A stretch of DNA of 64,000 nt, from positions 62,001 through 126,000 of IMG/VR virus record IMGVR_UViG_3300027759_000045; one strand, written 5' to 3'. Within the stretch, counting starts at the first letter, position 1. The number at the start of each line of letters is the position of its first letter. Position numbers and translations under genes: made by a program. The DNA comes from a virus. Shown in pieces: positions 43,650 to 49,299 of this stretch. The notes below the pieces were generated by a model. It was not told the origin of the DNA. It ran no database searches and was given only the letters and a program-made list of their open reading frames with translations.

Positions 43650-43662
43650 GTTCTTTAAAAAG
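43650..43662 (+). promoter_or_regulatory. boxA-like antitermination element
   Basis: GTTCTTTAAAAAG lies downstream of two tandem promoters and upstream of a long processing stem, the order found in rRNA operon leaders, where boxA (core CTTTA) recruits Nus factors. An AACCC-GCAA-GGGTT hairpin follows at 43677-43690. Confidence 0.5.
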
Positions 43663-43689
43663 TTATTGTTTTTGGTAACCCGCAAGGGT

Positions 43690-43908
43690 TGCTATTTTAA
43701 AATGTATTAAAGGTTACCTACACCGTTAGGGATCTAAGGCGAGGACAGTGGGGCCGCCCACGCTCAAGCTAGGTCTATGAAACCGGGCAGAAATGTCCAG
43801 AAAAGCGGCGGAGCATGTAGGCAGTAATGACCGTGCAGGCCTATAGCAGACGGTGCTATAGGTAGACATAGATGCACAATGGTTCCTTTAGTATGTTTTA
43901 AAATAGTA
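43690..43908 (+). ncRNA. Unknown structured RNA A in a 24-bp processing stem
   Basis: The ends (43690-43713 and 43885-43908) pair over 24 bp with only Watson-Crick and G-U pairs. The roughly 170-nt interior has further helices: CCTACA (about 43716) with TGTAGG (about 43816), and CCTATAGCA / TGCTATAGG at 43840-43862. No ORF or tRNA is present. The arrangement resembles pre-rRNA processing stems. Wobble pairs in the stem argue for a conserved RNA. RNase P or another known RNA could not be matched. Confidence 0.6.
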
Positions 43909-43914
43909 GAATTT

Positions 43915-43989
43915 GGTCTGTTCGTATAGAGGTTATTACTGTGGATTGTCTATCCACTTACGGGGGTTCGATTCCCCCACAGACCGCCA
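43915..43989 (+). tRNA. tRNA-Asp(GTC)
   Basis: Acceptor GGTCTGT / ACAGACC, anticodon stem-loop GTGGATTGTCTATCCAC (GTC), T-arm GGGGGTTCGATTCCCCC, encoded CCA. Confidence 0.92.
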
Positions 43990-43995
43990 AGTTTT

Positions 43996-44068
43996 GAGAG
44001 TCACATCGCCTGGACACTTCCTTTGGTAACGAAGCACTAGGTCCTGCAACCGTGGCTCTCCCCTTTTT
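43996..44068 (+). ncRNA. Small structured RNA D with U tract
   Basis: GAGAGTCAC (43996-44004) pairs with GTGGCTCTC (44052-44060), with nested GGAC/GTCC and CTTC/GAAG pairings, then CCCTTTTT. It is tRNA-sized but lacks a T-loop and CCA. It could be a terminator-like small RNA or a highly diverged tRNA-like element between tRNA-Asp and tRNA-Glu. Confidence 0.45.
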
Positions 44069-44143
44069 GCTCGATTCGTCTATCGGTTAGGACATCTGGT
44101 TTTCATCCAGGCAAGAGCGGTTCGATTCCGCTATCGAGTACCA
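44069..44143 (+). tRNA. tRNA-Glu(TTC)
   Basis: Acceptor GCTCGAT / ATCGAGT, anticodon stem-loop CTGGTTTTCATCCAG (TTC), encoded CCA. Confidence 0.92.
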
Positions 44144-44346
44144 AATCCCGTTACTATTTTCGTTAAAATAGCGTTTGATTAGCGATAGAGATCCGGTGGC
44201 AGAAGACCGTAAGTGTAGGGCTGGAAACTACCCCTCGGAATCTGATAGGCAGTATCCTTCTGCACACAGACATTAGAATAAAAAGGATGGACAGAGTAAC
44301 CGCTCAATTAAGGGCTGGCATGGAAACCAGTAGCTTATCCTAACAT
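44144..44346 (+). ncRNA. Unknown structured RNA B between tRNA-Glu and tRNA-Tyr
   Basis: A gene-free 200-nt stretch with a perfect CTATTTT-CGTT-AAAATAG hairpin (44154-44171), a long-range helix GCAGAAG (44199-44205) with CTTCTGC (44257-44263), and a hairpin CTGG-CATGGAAA-CCAG near 44314-44330. No tRNA or ORF fits. Probably a processed non-coding RNA in the array. Confidence 0.45.
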
Positions 44347-44431
44347 GGAGATGCCGCCGTAATGGTATGGCAGGAGACTGTAAATCTTCCGACTTCGGTC
44401 ACAACAGGTTCGATCCCTGTCATCTCCACCA
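44347..44431 (+). tRNA. tRNA-Tyr(GTA)
   Basis: Class II tRNA, acceptor GGAGATG / CATCTCC, anticodon loop ACTGTAAAT (GTA), variable arm CCGACTTCGGTC, encoded CCA. Confidence 0.92.
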
Positions 44432-44635
44432 GAACCCGCCGGGGTAACGCCTGGCTAGTATGACCCGTACGAGAGAAGTGAGTTCGTTACTCAAGGGTGG
44501 TAGTCTTCTTACCAAAAGGCCGCTGGCAATGCGATAACGGTTCCTGTCGGGAAGCGGGTGGAAGGTACGAGTGAGGGGTATGATAGCGTCATATCTTTCT
44601 GTACTATAATTACCGCCGGGGGATGCAGAGCATTT
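44432..44635 (+). ncRNA. Unknown structured RNA C between tRNA-Tyr and tRNA-Ala
   Basis: A gene-free 200-nt stretch with hairpins TGAG-TTCGTTA-CTCA (about 44480), GGTA-GTCTTCT-TACC (about 44500), CCGCT/AGCGG (about 44521 with 44553) and TATGA-TAGCG-TCATA (about 44579-44593). No ORF or tRNA fits. Composition and paired segments suggest a structured RNA. Confidence 0.45.
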
Positions 44636-44711
44636 GGGGGATTGGTATACTTGGCTAACACACCTGGTTTGCAACCAGGAGCAAACGGTTCGAATCCGTT
44701 ATCCTCCACCA
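44636..44711 (+). tRNA. tRNA-Ala(TGC)
   Basis: Acceptor GGGGGAT / ATCCTCC with the G3-U70 pair recognised by AlaRS, anticodon stem-loop CCTGGTTTGCAACCAGG (TGC), encoded CCA. Confidence 0.92.
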
Positions 44712-44730
44712 TTTTATAAAAGGAAATTGT

Positions 44731-44874
44731 ATGAAACGTAAACCGATCGTGCGCGAACGTAACTGCTTCGTTCGTCTGGCACTGTTCCGCAAAGCAGGTG
44801 CGCATCGCAAGAGCAACAAGGCTCTGCGTCGAGCACAAAAACAAAGCCCATTAGGGGGTGAAACTTTAAGGTGA
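44731..44874 (+). CDS. Small basic protein in the tRNA array (47 aa)
   Basis: An Arg/Lys-rich protein (MKRKPIVRERNCFVRLALFR, KAGAHRKSNKALRRAQK) after an AAAGGAAA ribosome site. Its last 21 nt overlap tRNA-Lys. Small basic proteins of this look occur near tRNAs in phages. RNA binding is plausible by charge but unproven. Confidence 0.6.
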   Translation: MKRKPIVRERNCFVRLALFRKAGAHRKSNKALRRAQKQSPLGGETLR

Positions 44875-44927
44875 AGTAACGGACTTTTAATCCGTAAAAC
44901 AGGGATCGTTCCCCTGCACCCCTACCA
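44854..44927 (+). tRNA. tRNA-Lys(TTT)
   Basis: Acceptor GGGGGTG / CACCCCT, anticodon stem-loop CGGACTTTTAATCCG (TTT), encoded CCA. The 5' part overlaps the 3' end of the small basic ORF. Confidence 0.9.
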
Positions 44928-45019
44928 TATAAAAGCACTCTAAACTGGACGCAGGTTCTGTGAAGTAACACCTCGGATTGATCGCCGAGAAGGTATGGAG
45001 AATAAGAGTGTTTCTATAT
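44927..45019 (+). ncRNA. Small structured RNA E / processing stem after tRNA-Lys
   Basis: The 15-nt arms 44927-44941 and 45005-45019 pair at 14 of 15 positions, and an inner hairpin CTCGG / CCGAG lies near 44972-44989. The left arm overlaps the last base of tRNA-Lys. The arms share the AAAGCAYTCT / AGAGTGY pattern with the leader stem at 40718-40773, suggesting a recurring processing module at the array's ends. Confidence 0.45.
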
Positions 45020-45035
45020 GGTAAGAATACCAGTC

Positions 45036-45043
45036 AATAAATA
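45036..45043 (+). promoter_or_regulatory. TAAATA-type box before the FkbM gene
   Basis: AATAAATA ends 5 nt before ATG 45049 with no ribosome site, the same spacing as at 10458, 38395, 47325 and 56210. Confidence 0.45.
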
Positions 45044-45048
45044 ATGTT

Positions 45049-45783
45049 ATGAAAATTAAACTACCTCAAGAATTGCACTGGTTCTGCCCAGTGGCAGCAC
45101 CTGACCTAATTAGATTAGGTGGAAAAATGGATGGTGGCTACATTGTGCCACGTTCAGCAGTGGAACAAGCACAGGGCCTGCTGAGTTTTGGACTGGGTGA
45201 CGATTTTACATTTGACCAAGACTGGCATGATCTCAAGCCCCAGGATCCAATTCAGATGTATGACGCCAGTGTTACCAGAGATACCATGCGTATCAGCATC
45301 AATACGCCGGTTCGCGGACATCTGGACATTCGAACCATGTACGATGAATTCTTTCAGGGCAATGTAAAACATTGGCCAGAGTTTATTGGTCCTGAGAACT
45401 TTGTTCGAGCCCTGGACAGAATGGGCGTGGATCAAGTGTTTATTAAAATGGATATCGAAGGTGGCGAATACAGTTTGATTGAAAGTATTTTACAACATCG
45501 AGATCGTATCGTGGGTGTCGCAATGGAATGGCATAACTGTGCAAATCGTAGCGAGCAATGGCGCCGAGCTGTGCAACGCTGGCAAGAGCACTATGCTATA
45601 GTACATGTACACGGAAATAACCATGTGGGATTTGATTCAGATGGTGTGTTTGGATGTATGGAACTGACACACATTCGCCGAGACTTGGTTCCTGGAAATG
45701 AACTGCGTAAAGAGTCTTACATACACGGTTTAGATTATTCTAACGTGGCTGGTCTTACTGATATTGAATACTATTTTGATTAA
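45049..45783 (+). CDS. FkbM-family methyltransferase
   Basis: A 244-residue protein. VFIKMDIEGGEYSLIESIL is the FkbM signature and GLLSFGLGDDFTFDQDW resembles the SAM-binding start. FkbM enzymes O-methylate sugars or other hydroxyls. It stands alone between tRNAs with a TAAATA box 5 nt before ATG. It could methylate a glycan produced by the phage transferases. Confidence 0.8.
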   Translation: MKIKLPQELHWFCPVAAPDLIRLGGKMDGGYIVPRSAVEQAQGLLSFGLGDDFTFDQDWHDLKPQDPIQMYDASVTRDTMRISINTPVRGHLDIRTMYDEFFQGNVKHWPEFIGPENFVRALDRMGVDQVFIKMDIEGGEYSLIESILQHRDRIVGVAMEWHNCANRSEQWRRAVQRWQEHYAIVHVHGNNHVGFDSDGVFGCMELTHIRRDLVPGNELRKESYIHGLDYSNVAGLTDIEYYFD

Positions 45784-45786
45784 TTT

Positions 45787-45862
45787 GGTGATGTAGCTTA
45801 GACGGTAGAGCAATTGCTTCATACGCATTAGGTCGGTGGTTCGATACCACCCATCACCACCA
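45787..45862 (+). tRNA. tRNA-Met(CAT), elongator-type
   Basis: Acceptor GGTGATG / CATCACC is fully paired, so it is not an initiator. Anticodon loop TTCATAC (CAT). It could be elongator Met or a lysidine-modified Ile tRNA; the sequence does not settle this. Encoded CCA. Confidence 0.85.
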
Positions 45863-45872
45863 AACAAATAAT

Positions 45873-45948
45873 GCGGCTGTAGCTCAGTTGGTAGAGTACT
45901 TGCTTGCCAAGCAAGACGTCACCGGTTCGAACCCGGTTAGCCGCTCCA
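45873..45948 (+). tRNA. tRNA-Gly(GCC)
   Basis: Acceptor GCGGCTG / TAGCCGC, anticodon stem-loop CTTGCTTGCCAAGCAAG (GCC), encoded CCA. Confidence 0.92.
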
Positions 45949-45959
45949 ACATTTATTAC

Positions 45960-46033
45960 TGGGGGTTAGTGTAGCGGTAACACTACAGACTTTGACTCTG
46001 TCATCACTGGTTCGATCCCAGTACCCTCTGCCA
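45960..46033 (+). tRNA. tRNA-Gln(TTG)
   Basis: Acceptor (T)GGGGGT / ACCCTC(T) with a weak first pair, anticodon stem-loop CAGACTTTGACTCTG (TTG), encoded CCA. Its 3' end is duplicated at 46943-46968, beyond a cargo gene. Confidence 0.88.
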
Positions 46034-46057
46034 TCTCTGCCCTTATCTTGGGTGGTA

Positions 46058-46867
46058 TCAAAGATTCTGTTGGGTTGATCCAATAATAATGCTGTTGGGT
46101 TGATCCAACAGCAGATCAACAACCAAATGCACACGTTGGGTTGTTCCTTGATTTTGAACTTGATGCCACGTTAAATTGTTAAGTCTGTACAGCCAACCTA
46201 AAGACATGTGTTCTTGACTGTCAGATTTTCCAGTAAAAGTTACTTGACGGTTGGTTTGCAGTGGTATGTGAAATCTACAATAGTGTTCAAAATAACGACC
46301 TCCGTCGATATGTAGCAGAACACTACCACCTGGCTGCATGCAGTTTAAAACACTGGTACCAATGGCCTTGGCATTCATTTTTTGTTGTGTCCAGTGTAAA
46401 AGTTTAGTCACACCGGGCAGTCGCACTTGCCATTCAGTGTCTACTGAGTCAAGATTTTTGTAATAATCCTTCAACTCAGTTATATTATCATTCGATGCGT
46501 GAGTGCGCAGAAAAATTGATTGGGTTTTATTTACAAAATTCTGTTGGACTGGTGAAGTAGTGTCAGTGACACTATCATGATGTTTAGCTAGGTAAGTTTG
46601 GATATATAAATCTGGTTGTGTCTGCGCCCAATCTATGTTGTCTATTTCGGCTATAGCCGCATTCAGTATAGATTCGGGTACCTGGCTGATTGCATGCGCT
46701 AACAACGGTGGGCGGGCAGCCTGCTTGAAACTGCCTGGTACATAACTATGCACGGTCTCGCATTCCTGACGTATGAAATCAGGTAGAAGTGGATAAGAAT
46801 CTTCGGTGGCACAGTCAGGCCATGCAGGATCTCTTACTGCTTGATAAAATTGATGCCAGTCATTCAT
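46058..46867 (-). CDS. Aspartyl/asparaginyl hydroxylase-like 2OG-Fe(II) oxygenase
   Basis: A 269-residue protein read from ATG 46867, 7 nt after GGTAAATA. PGGSVLLHIDGGRYFEHYC gives H-x-D, and NNLTWHQVQNQGTTQRVHLV gives the distal His and Arg of the Asp/Asn hydroxylase family. Substrate unknown. The gene lies reversed between tRNA-Gln and a copy of the tRNA-Gln 3' end. Its 3' end contains a 17-bp direct repeat (46067, 46092). Confidence 0.75.
   Translation of the reverse strand: MNDWHQFYQAVRDPAWPDCATEDSYPLLPDFIRQECETVHSYVPGSFKQAARPPLLAHAISQVPESILNAAIAEIDNIDWAQTQPDLYIQTYLAKHHDSVTDTTSPVQQNFVNKTQSIFLRTHASNDNITELKDYYKNLDSVDTEWQVRLPGVTKLLHWTQQKMNAKAIGTSVLNCMQPGGSVLLHIDGGRYFEHYCRFHIPLQTNRQVTFTGKSDSQEHMSLGWLYRLNNLTWHQVQNQGTTQRVHLVVDLLLDQPNSIIIGSTQQNL
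46067..46112 (+). repeat. 17-bp tandem repeat and hairpin
   Basis: CTGTTGGGTTGATCCAA occurs at 46067-46083 and 46092-46108 (25-bp period). The second copy sits in a perfect stem GCTGTTGG / CCAACAGC (46091-46112). It codes for the C-terminus of the reverse-strand oxygenase and may also end the tRNA-Gln transcript. Confidence 0.6.
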
Positions 46868-46942
46868 GATCTGATATTTACCAATTAATGTTAGGGGACA
46901 TAAATTAACGGCCAACGCAACTGGCTTTTGCCCAGTAAATCA

Positions 46943-46968
46943 GAGTTCAATTTTTGTACCCTCTGCTA
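46943..46968 (+). pseudogene. tRNA-Gln 3'-end remnant
   Basis: The T-arm-like GAGTTCAATT and GTACCCTCTGC (46956-46966) repeat the tRNA-Gln 3' end (46021-46031) in decayed form, directly before tRNA-Arg(TCT). Confidence 0.6.
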
Positions 46969-46970
46969 TT

Positions 46971-47045
46971 CTCGCTTTAGTATAATGGATAATACAAAGA
47001 GCTTCTACCTCTTGAATGTGGGTTCGATTCCTGCAAGCGAGACCA
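46971..47045 (+). tRNA. tRNA-Arg(TCT)
   Basis: Acceptor CTCGCTT / AAGCGAG, anticodon stem-loop AAGAGCTTCTACCTCTT (TCT), encoded CCA. Confidence 0.88.
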
Positions 47046-47050
47046 AACAT

Positions 47051-47126
47051 GGAGTTGTTAGTGTAAAGGTCAACACCACGGATTGTGATTCCGTTAATAC
47101 GGGTTCGATTCCCGTACGACTCCCCA
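47051..47126 (+). tRNA. tRNA-His(GTG)
   Basis: Acceptor GAGTTGT / ACGACTC preceded by an encoded G-1 opposite C73, the tRNA-His identity pair. Anticodon stem-loop CGGATTGTGATTCCG (GTG), encoded CCA. Confidence 0.92.
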
Positions 47127-47130
47127 AACG

Positions 47131-47319
47131 TTATTGATAATCTTCTTTAAAAGACTTGATCCAACTGACCGCAGAGTCATGATCACTAAAGTAACGCATA
47201 ATTAGCCGATCATTGAAAATATCATTGACAAAAATGTAAGATGTGTTATACTCACTAAGTGACAGGTGCACTTGCAAATGTCCACTGGTTGAAATAAAAT
47301 CTTGTGTTTGCGTCTGCAT
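47131..47319 (-). CDS. Small protein, unknown (62 aa)
   Basis: Starts at ATG 47319, exactly 5 nt after TATAAATA (reverse strand 47325-47332). An ATG two codons upstream would overlap the box. The protein ends with a helical FSDHDSAVSWIKSFKEDYQ. It lies reversed between tRNA-His and a short forward ORF. No family recognised. Confidence 0.6.
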   Translation of the reverse strand: MQTQTQDFISTSGHLQVHLSLSEYNTSYIFVNDIFNDRLIMRYFSDHDSAVSWIKSFKEDYQ

Positions 47320-47324
47320 GCACA

Positions 47325-47332
47325 TATTTATA
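47325..47332 (-). promoter_or_regulatory. Perfect T4-late-type TATAAATA box
   Basis: TATAAATA on the reverse strand, 5 nt before ATG 47319. It is an exact match to the T4 late -10 element. Confidence 0.55.
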
Positions 47333-47376
47333 CCTCAATCCTGTACCAATAAATACCCCACACAACAAGGAAACAA

Positions 47377-47532
47377 ATGAAAACCACATCAGCATTTAAA
47401 CTCAGCAAAAGAACAAAAACATTATTGGCATTGCTAAAGTTTAGAGATCAACATGATCGTAATGGATTTAAAAGAGCCATGGTTGACGCACAAGCAACCC
47501 CAGTGGCATTTTCGCCCAAAGACCGCAAGTAA
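47377..47532 (+). CDS. Small basic protein (51 aa)
   Basis: MKTTSAFKLSKRTKTLLALL followed by FKRAMVDAQATPVAF. It has an AAGGAAAC ribosome site and sits 6 nt before tRNA-Asn. Function unknown. Confidence 0.6.
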   Translation: MKTTSAFKLSKRTKTLLALLKFRDQHDRNGFKRAMVDAQATPVAFSPKDRK

Positions 47533-47538
47533 GATTAT

Positions 47539-47614
47539 TCCCCAATAGCTCAGTCGGTAGAGTAGCAGACTGTTAATCTGTTGGTCCGTGGTTCGAGCCC
47601 ACGTTGGGGAGCCA
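47539..47614 (+). tRNA. tRNA-Asn(GTT)
   Basis: Acceptor TCCCCAA / TTGGGGA, anticodon stem-loop CAGACTGTTAATCTG (GTT), encoded CCA. Confidence 0.93.
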
Positions 47615-47621
47615 ATTAAAA

Positions 47622-47706
47622 GGGGATGTGGCGTAATTGGTAGCCGCACTGGATTTAGGTTCCAGCGAGTAAAATCGTGAGAGTTCGAGTCTCTCCATCC
47701 CCACCA
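47622..47706 (+). tRNA. tRNA-Leu(TAG)
   Basis: Class II tRNA, acceptor GGGGATG / CATCCCC, anticodon stem-loop CTGGATTTAGGTTCCAG (TAG), encoded CCA. Confidence 0.92.
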
Positions 47707-47718
47707 AGGTAAACTATT

Positions 47719-48219
47719 ATGGAAAAAATCAATCTCGCCAAGGTAAAAAAGTTCATTGAGGCGCAGACACCCGAAACTCGAATTTATCTCGGCTGTGACT
47801 CTGAGCGCCTTAGAGTAAACGGGGTCTGGCATGCCGACTATGTGTTGGCTGTTGTGGTTCACATCAACGGCAACAACGGTTGCAAACTATTTGGCGAAGT
47901 ACAGCGTGAGCGAGACTTTGATCAAAAAACTTCTCGTCCCAGTATGCGATTGATGAATGAAGTTTACAAAGTATCCGAACTGTACCTAAAGCTGGGCGAA
48001 GTGCTAGAAGGCCGTCATGTTGAAGTGCATTTGGATATTAACCCAGATGATCAGTACGGTTCTAGCTGTGTGATATCACAGGCAGTGGGCTATATCAAAG
48101 GCACTTGCAATGTGACACCATCAGTTAAACCCAATGCGTTTGCTGCCAGCTATGCTGCCGATCGTTTTAAAGGATTATCAACTGCATGTCATCGTGCCAG
48201 AATCAACGAAAGATTCTAA
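47719..48219 (+). CDS. DUF458 (RNase H-like, YkuK-type) protein
   Basis: A 166-residue protein. YLGCDSERLR at the N-terminus, EVHLDINPDDQYGSSCV and GYIKGTCNVTPSVKPNAFAA match DUF458, a family with an RNase H-like fold and conserved acidic residues. A nuclease role is likely from fold but not demonstrated. Located between tRNA-Leu and tRNA-Ser, it might process RNA from the array (inference). Confidence 0.75.
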   Translation: MEKINLAKVKKFIEAQTPETRIYLGCDSERLRVNGVWHADYVLAVVVHINGNNGCKLFGEVQRERDFDQKTSRPSMRLMNEVYKVSELYLKLGEVLEGRHVEVHLDINPDDQYGSSCVISQAVGYIKGTCNVTPSVKPNAFAASYAADRFKGLSTACHRARINERF

Positions 48220-48226
48220 AAAGTTG

Positions 48227-48254
48227 TTGACTTTTAATTTTTTTCTGTTATAAT
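48227..48254 (+). promoter_or_regulatory. Promoter before tRNA-Ser(ACT)
   Basis: TTGACT (48227-48232), 16-bp T-rich spacer, TATAAT (48249-48254), ending 10 nt before the tRNA. Confidence 0.7.
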
Positions 48255-48264
48255 TACAACTGTA

Positions 48265-48354
48265 GGAAGCGTGTCCGAGTGGCCGATGGAACTGGTCTAC
48301 TAAACCAGCATACGAGTAATCGTATCGTGAGTTCGAATCTCACCGCTTCCGCCA
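48265..48354 (+). tRNA. tRNA-Ser(ACT), unusual anticodon
   Basis: Class II tRNA, acceptor GGAAGCG / CGCTTCC, anticodon stem CTGGT / ACCAG with loop CTACTAA (ACT), variable arm ATACGA-GTAA-TCGTAT, encoded CCA. A34 is normally found only in tRNA-Arg(ACG) of bacteria. Confidence 0.88.
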
Positions 48355-48360
48355 AGTTAC

Positions 48361-48435
48361 CGCGGGGTACGTCAGTGGTAGACCGCCAGGCTCATAACCT
48401 GGAAGCCGGAGGTTCGAGTCCTTCCCCCGCAACCA
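48361..48435 (+). tRNA. Initiator tRNA-fMet(CAT)
   Basis: 5' CGCGGGG faces 3' CCCCGCA, giving the C1-A72 mismatch diagnostic of bacterial initiators; anticodon stem-loop CCAGGCTCATAACCTGG (CAT); 3' end AACCA as in E. coli fMet. Confidence 0.92.
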
Positions 48436-48453
48436 TTTGTTTTAGGAAGCATT

Positions 48454-48840
48454 ATGAACTCTAATCCTGAGCGCAAGAACAATTTAGAATACGACTTGCG
48501 GAATACCAAGTGGATCTGCGACAAGGCCAAGGCCAGCGAATTTTACGCACAAAATCTGTATGCTGCCATGTGCAATCAAGACTGGCAAAAAAATGAAGTT
48601 TGGCCGTTGCTCAAAAGCGAAACATACAGTTGCAGTTGGCGCTATGCCGGTGGCATTGTGGCCGACATGGTCGAAAAGGGTGACTATATCGATTGGTACT
48701 GCTCAGGTATTCGTGGAGAACAAGGCATCGATTACGAGCCTCCTCTAACTTTTGTGCCCGAAGGTACAGTCACAGAAGAAATACGCGAAGACTTTTTTAA
48801 ATTAGGATGGATTCCTATTGATCAAGTAGACGATGAATAA
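48454..48840 (+). CDS. Conserved-type protein, unknown (128 aa)
   Basis: A 128-residue acidic protein with several Trp/Cys (TKWICDKAKASEFYAQNLYA, SCSWRYAGGIVADMVEKGDY, GWIPIDQVDDE). No enzyme motif. It starts 18 nt after the initiator tRNA with a TAGGAAG ribosome site and ends in AATAAATA, which may form the tmRNA promoter. Confidence 0.65.
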   Translation: MNSNPERKNNLEYDLRNTKWICDKAKASEFYAQNLYAAMCNQDWQKNEVWPLLKSETYSCSWRYAGGIVADMVEKGDYIDWYCSGIRGEQGIDYEPPLTFVPEGTVTEEIREDFFKLGWIPIDQVDDE

Positions 48841-48843
48841 ATA
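48836..48843 (+). promoter_or_regulatory. TAAATA-type box before tmRNA
   Basis: AATAAATA overlaps the stop codon of the preceding gene and lies just before the predicted tmRNA precursor. A late-type start would be near 48849. Confidence 0.35.
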
Positions 48844-48857
48844 AGTGTTATTGCTGT

Positions 48858-49227
48858 ATGAAGCAAAGAGAAAAGTGTTCTGGACGGGGGTGCGAATCCC
48901 CCCAGGTCCACCAAAAAGACTTTTACCCTAGACCGCAAGAGCCAACTACATGTTGCGGAAAAGGATGTGAAGGATGTGTCTGGATTAGCTATTTTGAAGC
49001 ACTAGCTAGATGGGAGAGTCTTTTTGGAGGGCCTGACCTAGATTCGACAGGGCAACAAGTAAATTAGTGGACAGCTCGGGAATGTGAAACCCGTAGGGTT
49101 GGGGAGACTCGGCCGAAGAAGCAAAAAACGTAAATGCAAACGTAAACAAAACCGTAACTGTTTCAGGCAAGAATATCAAGTTCTCTGCTCGTTCAGCCAA
49201 GGAAGCATTGGCAGTCTAAACACTGCC
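48858..49227 (+). ncRNA. ssrA: Circularly permuted (two-piece) tmRNA
   Basis: The acceptor piece comes first: T-arm GGGGGTGCGAATCCCCC (about 48886-48902), acceptor strand CAGGTCC (48903-48909), A, CCA (48911-48913). The 5' piece follows: GGGCCTG (49029-49035) pairs with that acceptor strand, then the tmRNA hallmark GATTCGACAGG (49051-49061). The linker ends continue the stem (CCAAAAAGACT 48911-48921 with AGTCTTTTTGG 49017-49027). The tag frame likely resumes at GCA 49136, reads ANVNKTV... to ...AKEALAV and stops at 49217, inside the hairpin GGCAGT-CTAAAC-ACTGCC. tmRNA rescues stalled ribosomes and tags peptides. Confidence 0.9.
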
Positions 49228-49237
49228 TAGGGTTTTT

Positions 49238-49277
49238 GGTAATTTATCCTCGTAACAGAATTAAATTACCTTTTTAT
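49238..49277 (+). terminator. Rho-independent terminator after tmRNA
   Basis: Perfect 9-bp stem GGTAATTTA / TAAATTACC (49238-49246, 49262-49270) with a 15-nt loop and TTTTTATT tail. Confidence 0.8.
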
Positions 49278-49299
49278 TCAATAACAAAAATCCACCGGC

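Noticed and set aside
43690-44635. RNase P RNA or another known ribozyme within the gene-free parts of the tRNA array
   Set aside because: Fragments such as GAGGACAGT and GGTAACGCCTGG recall RNase P, but the conserved P4 strands and core motifs could not be found in order.
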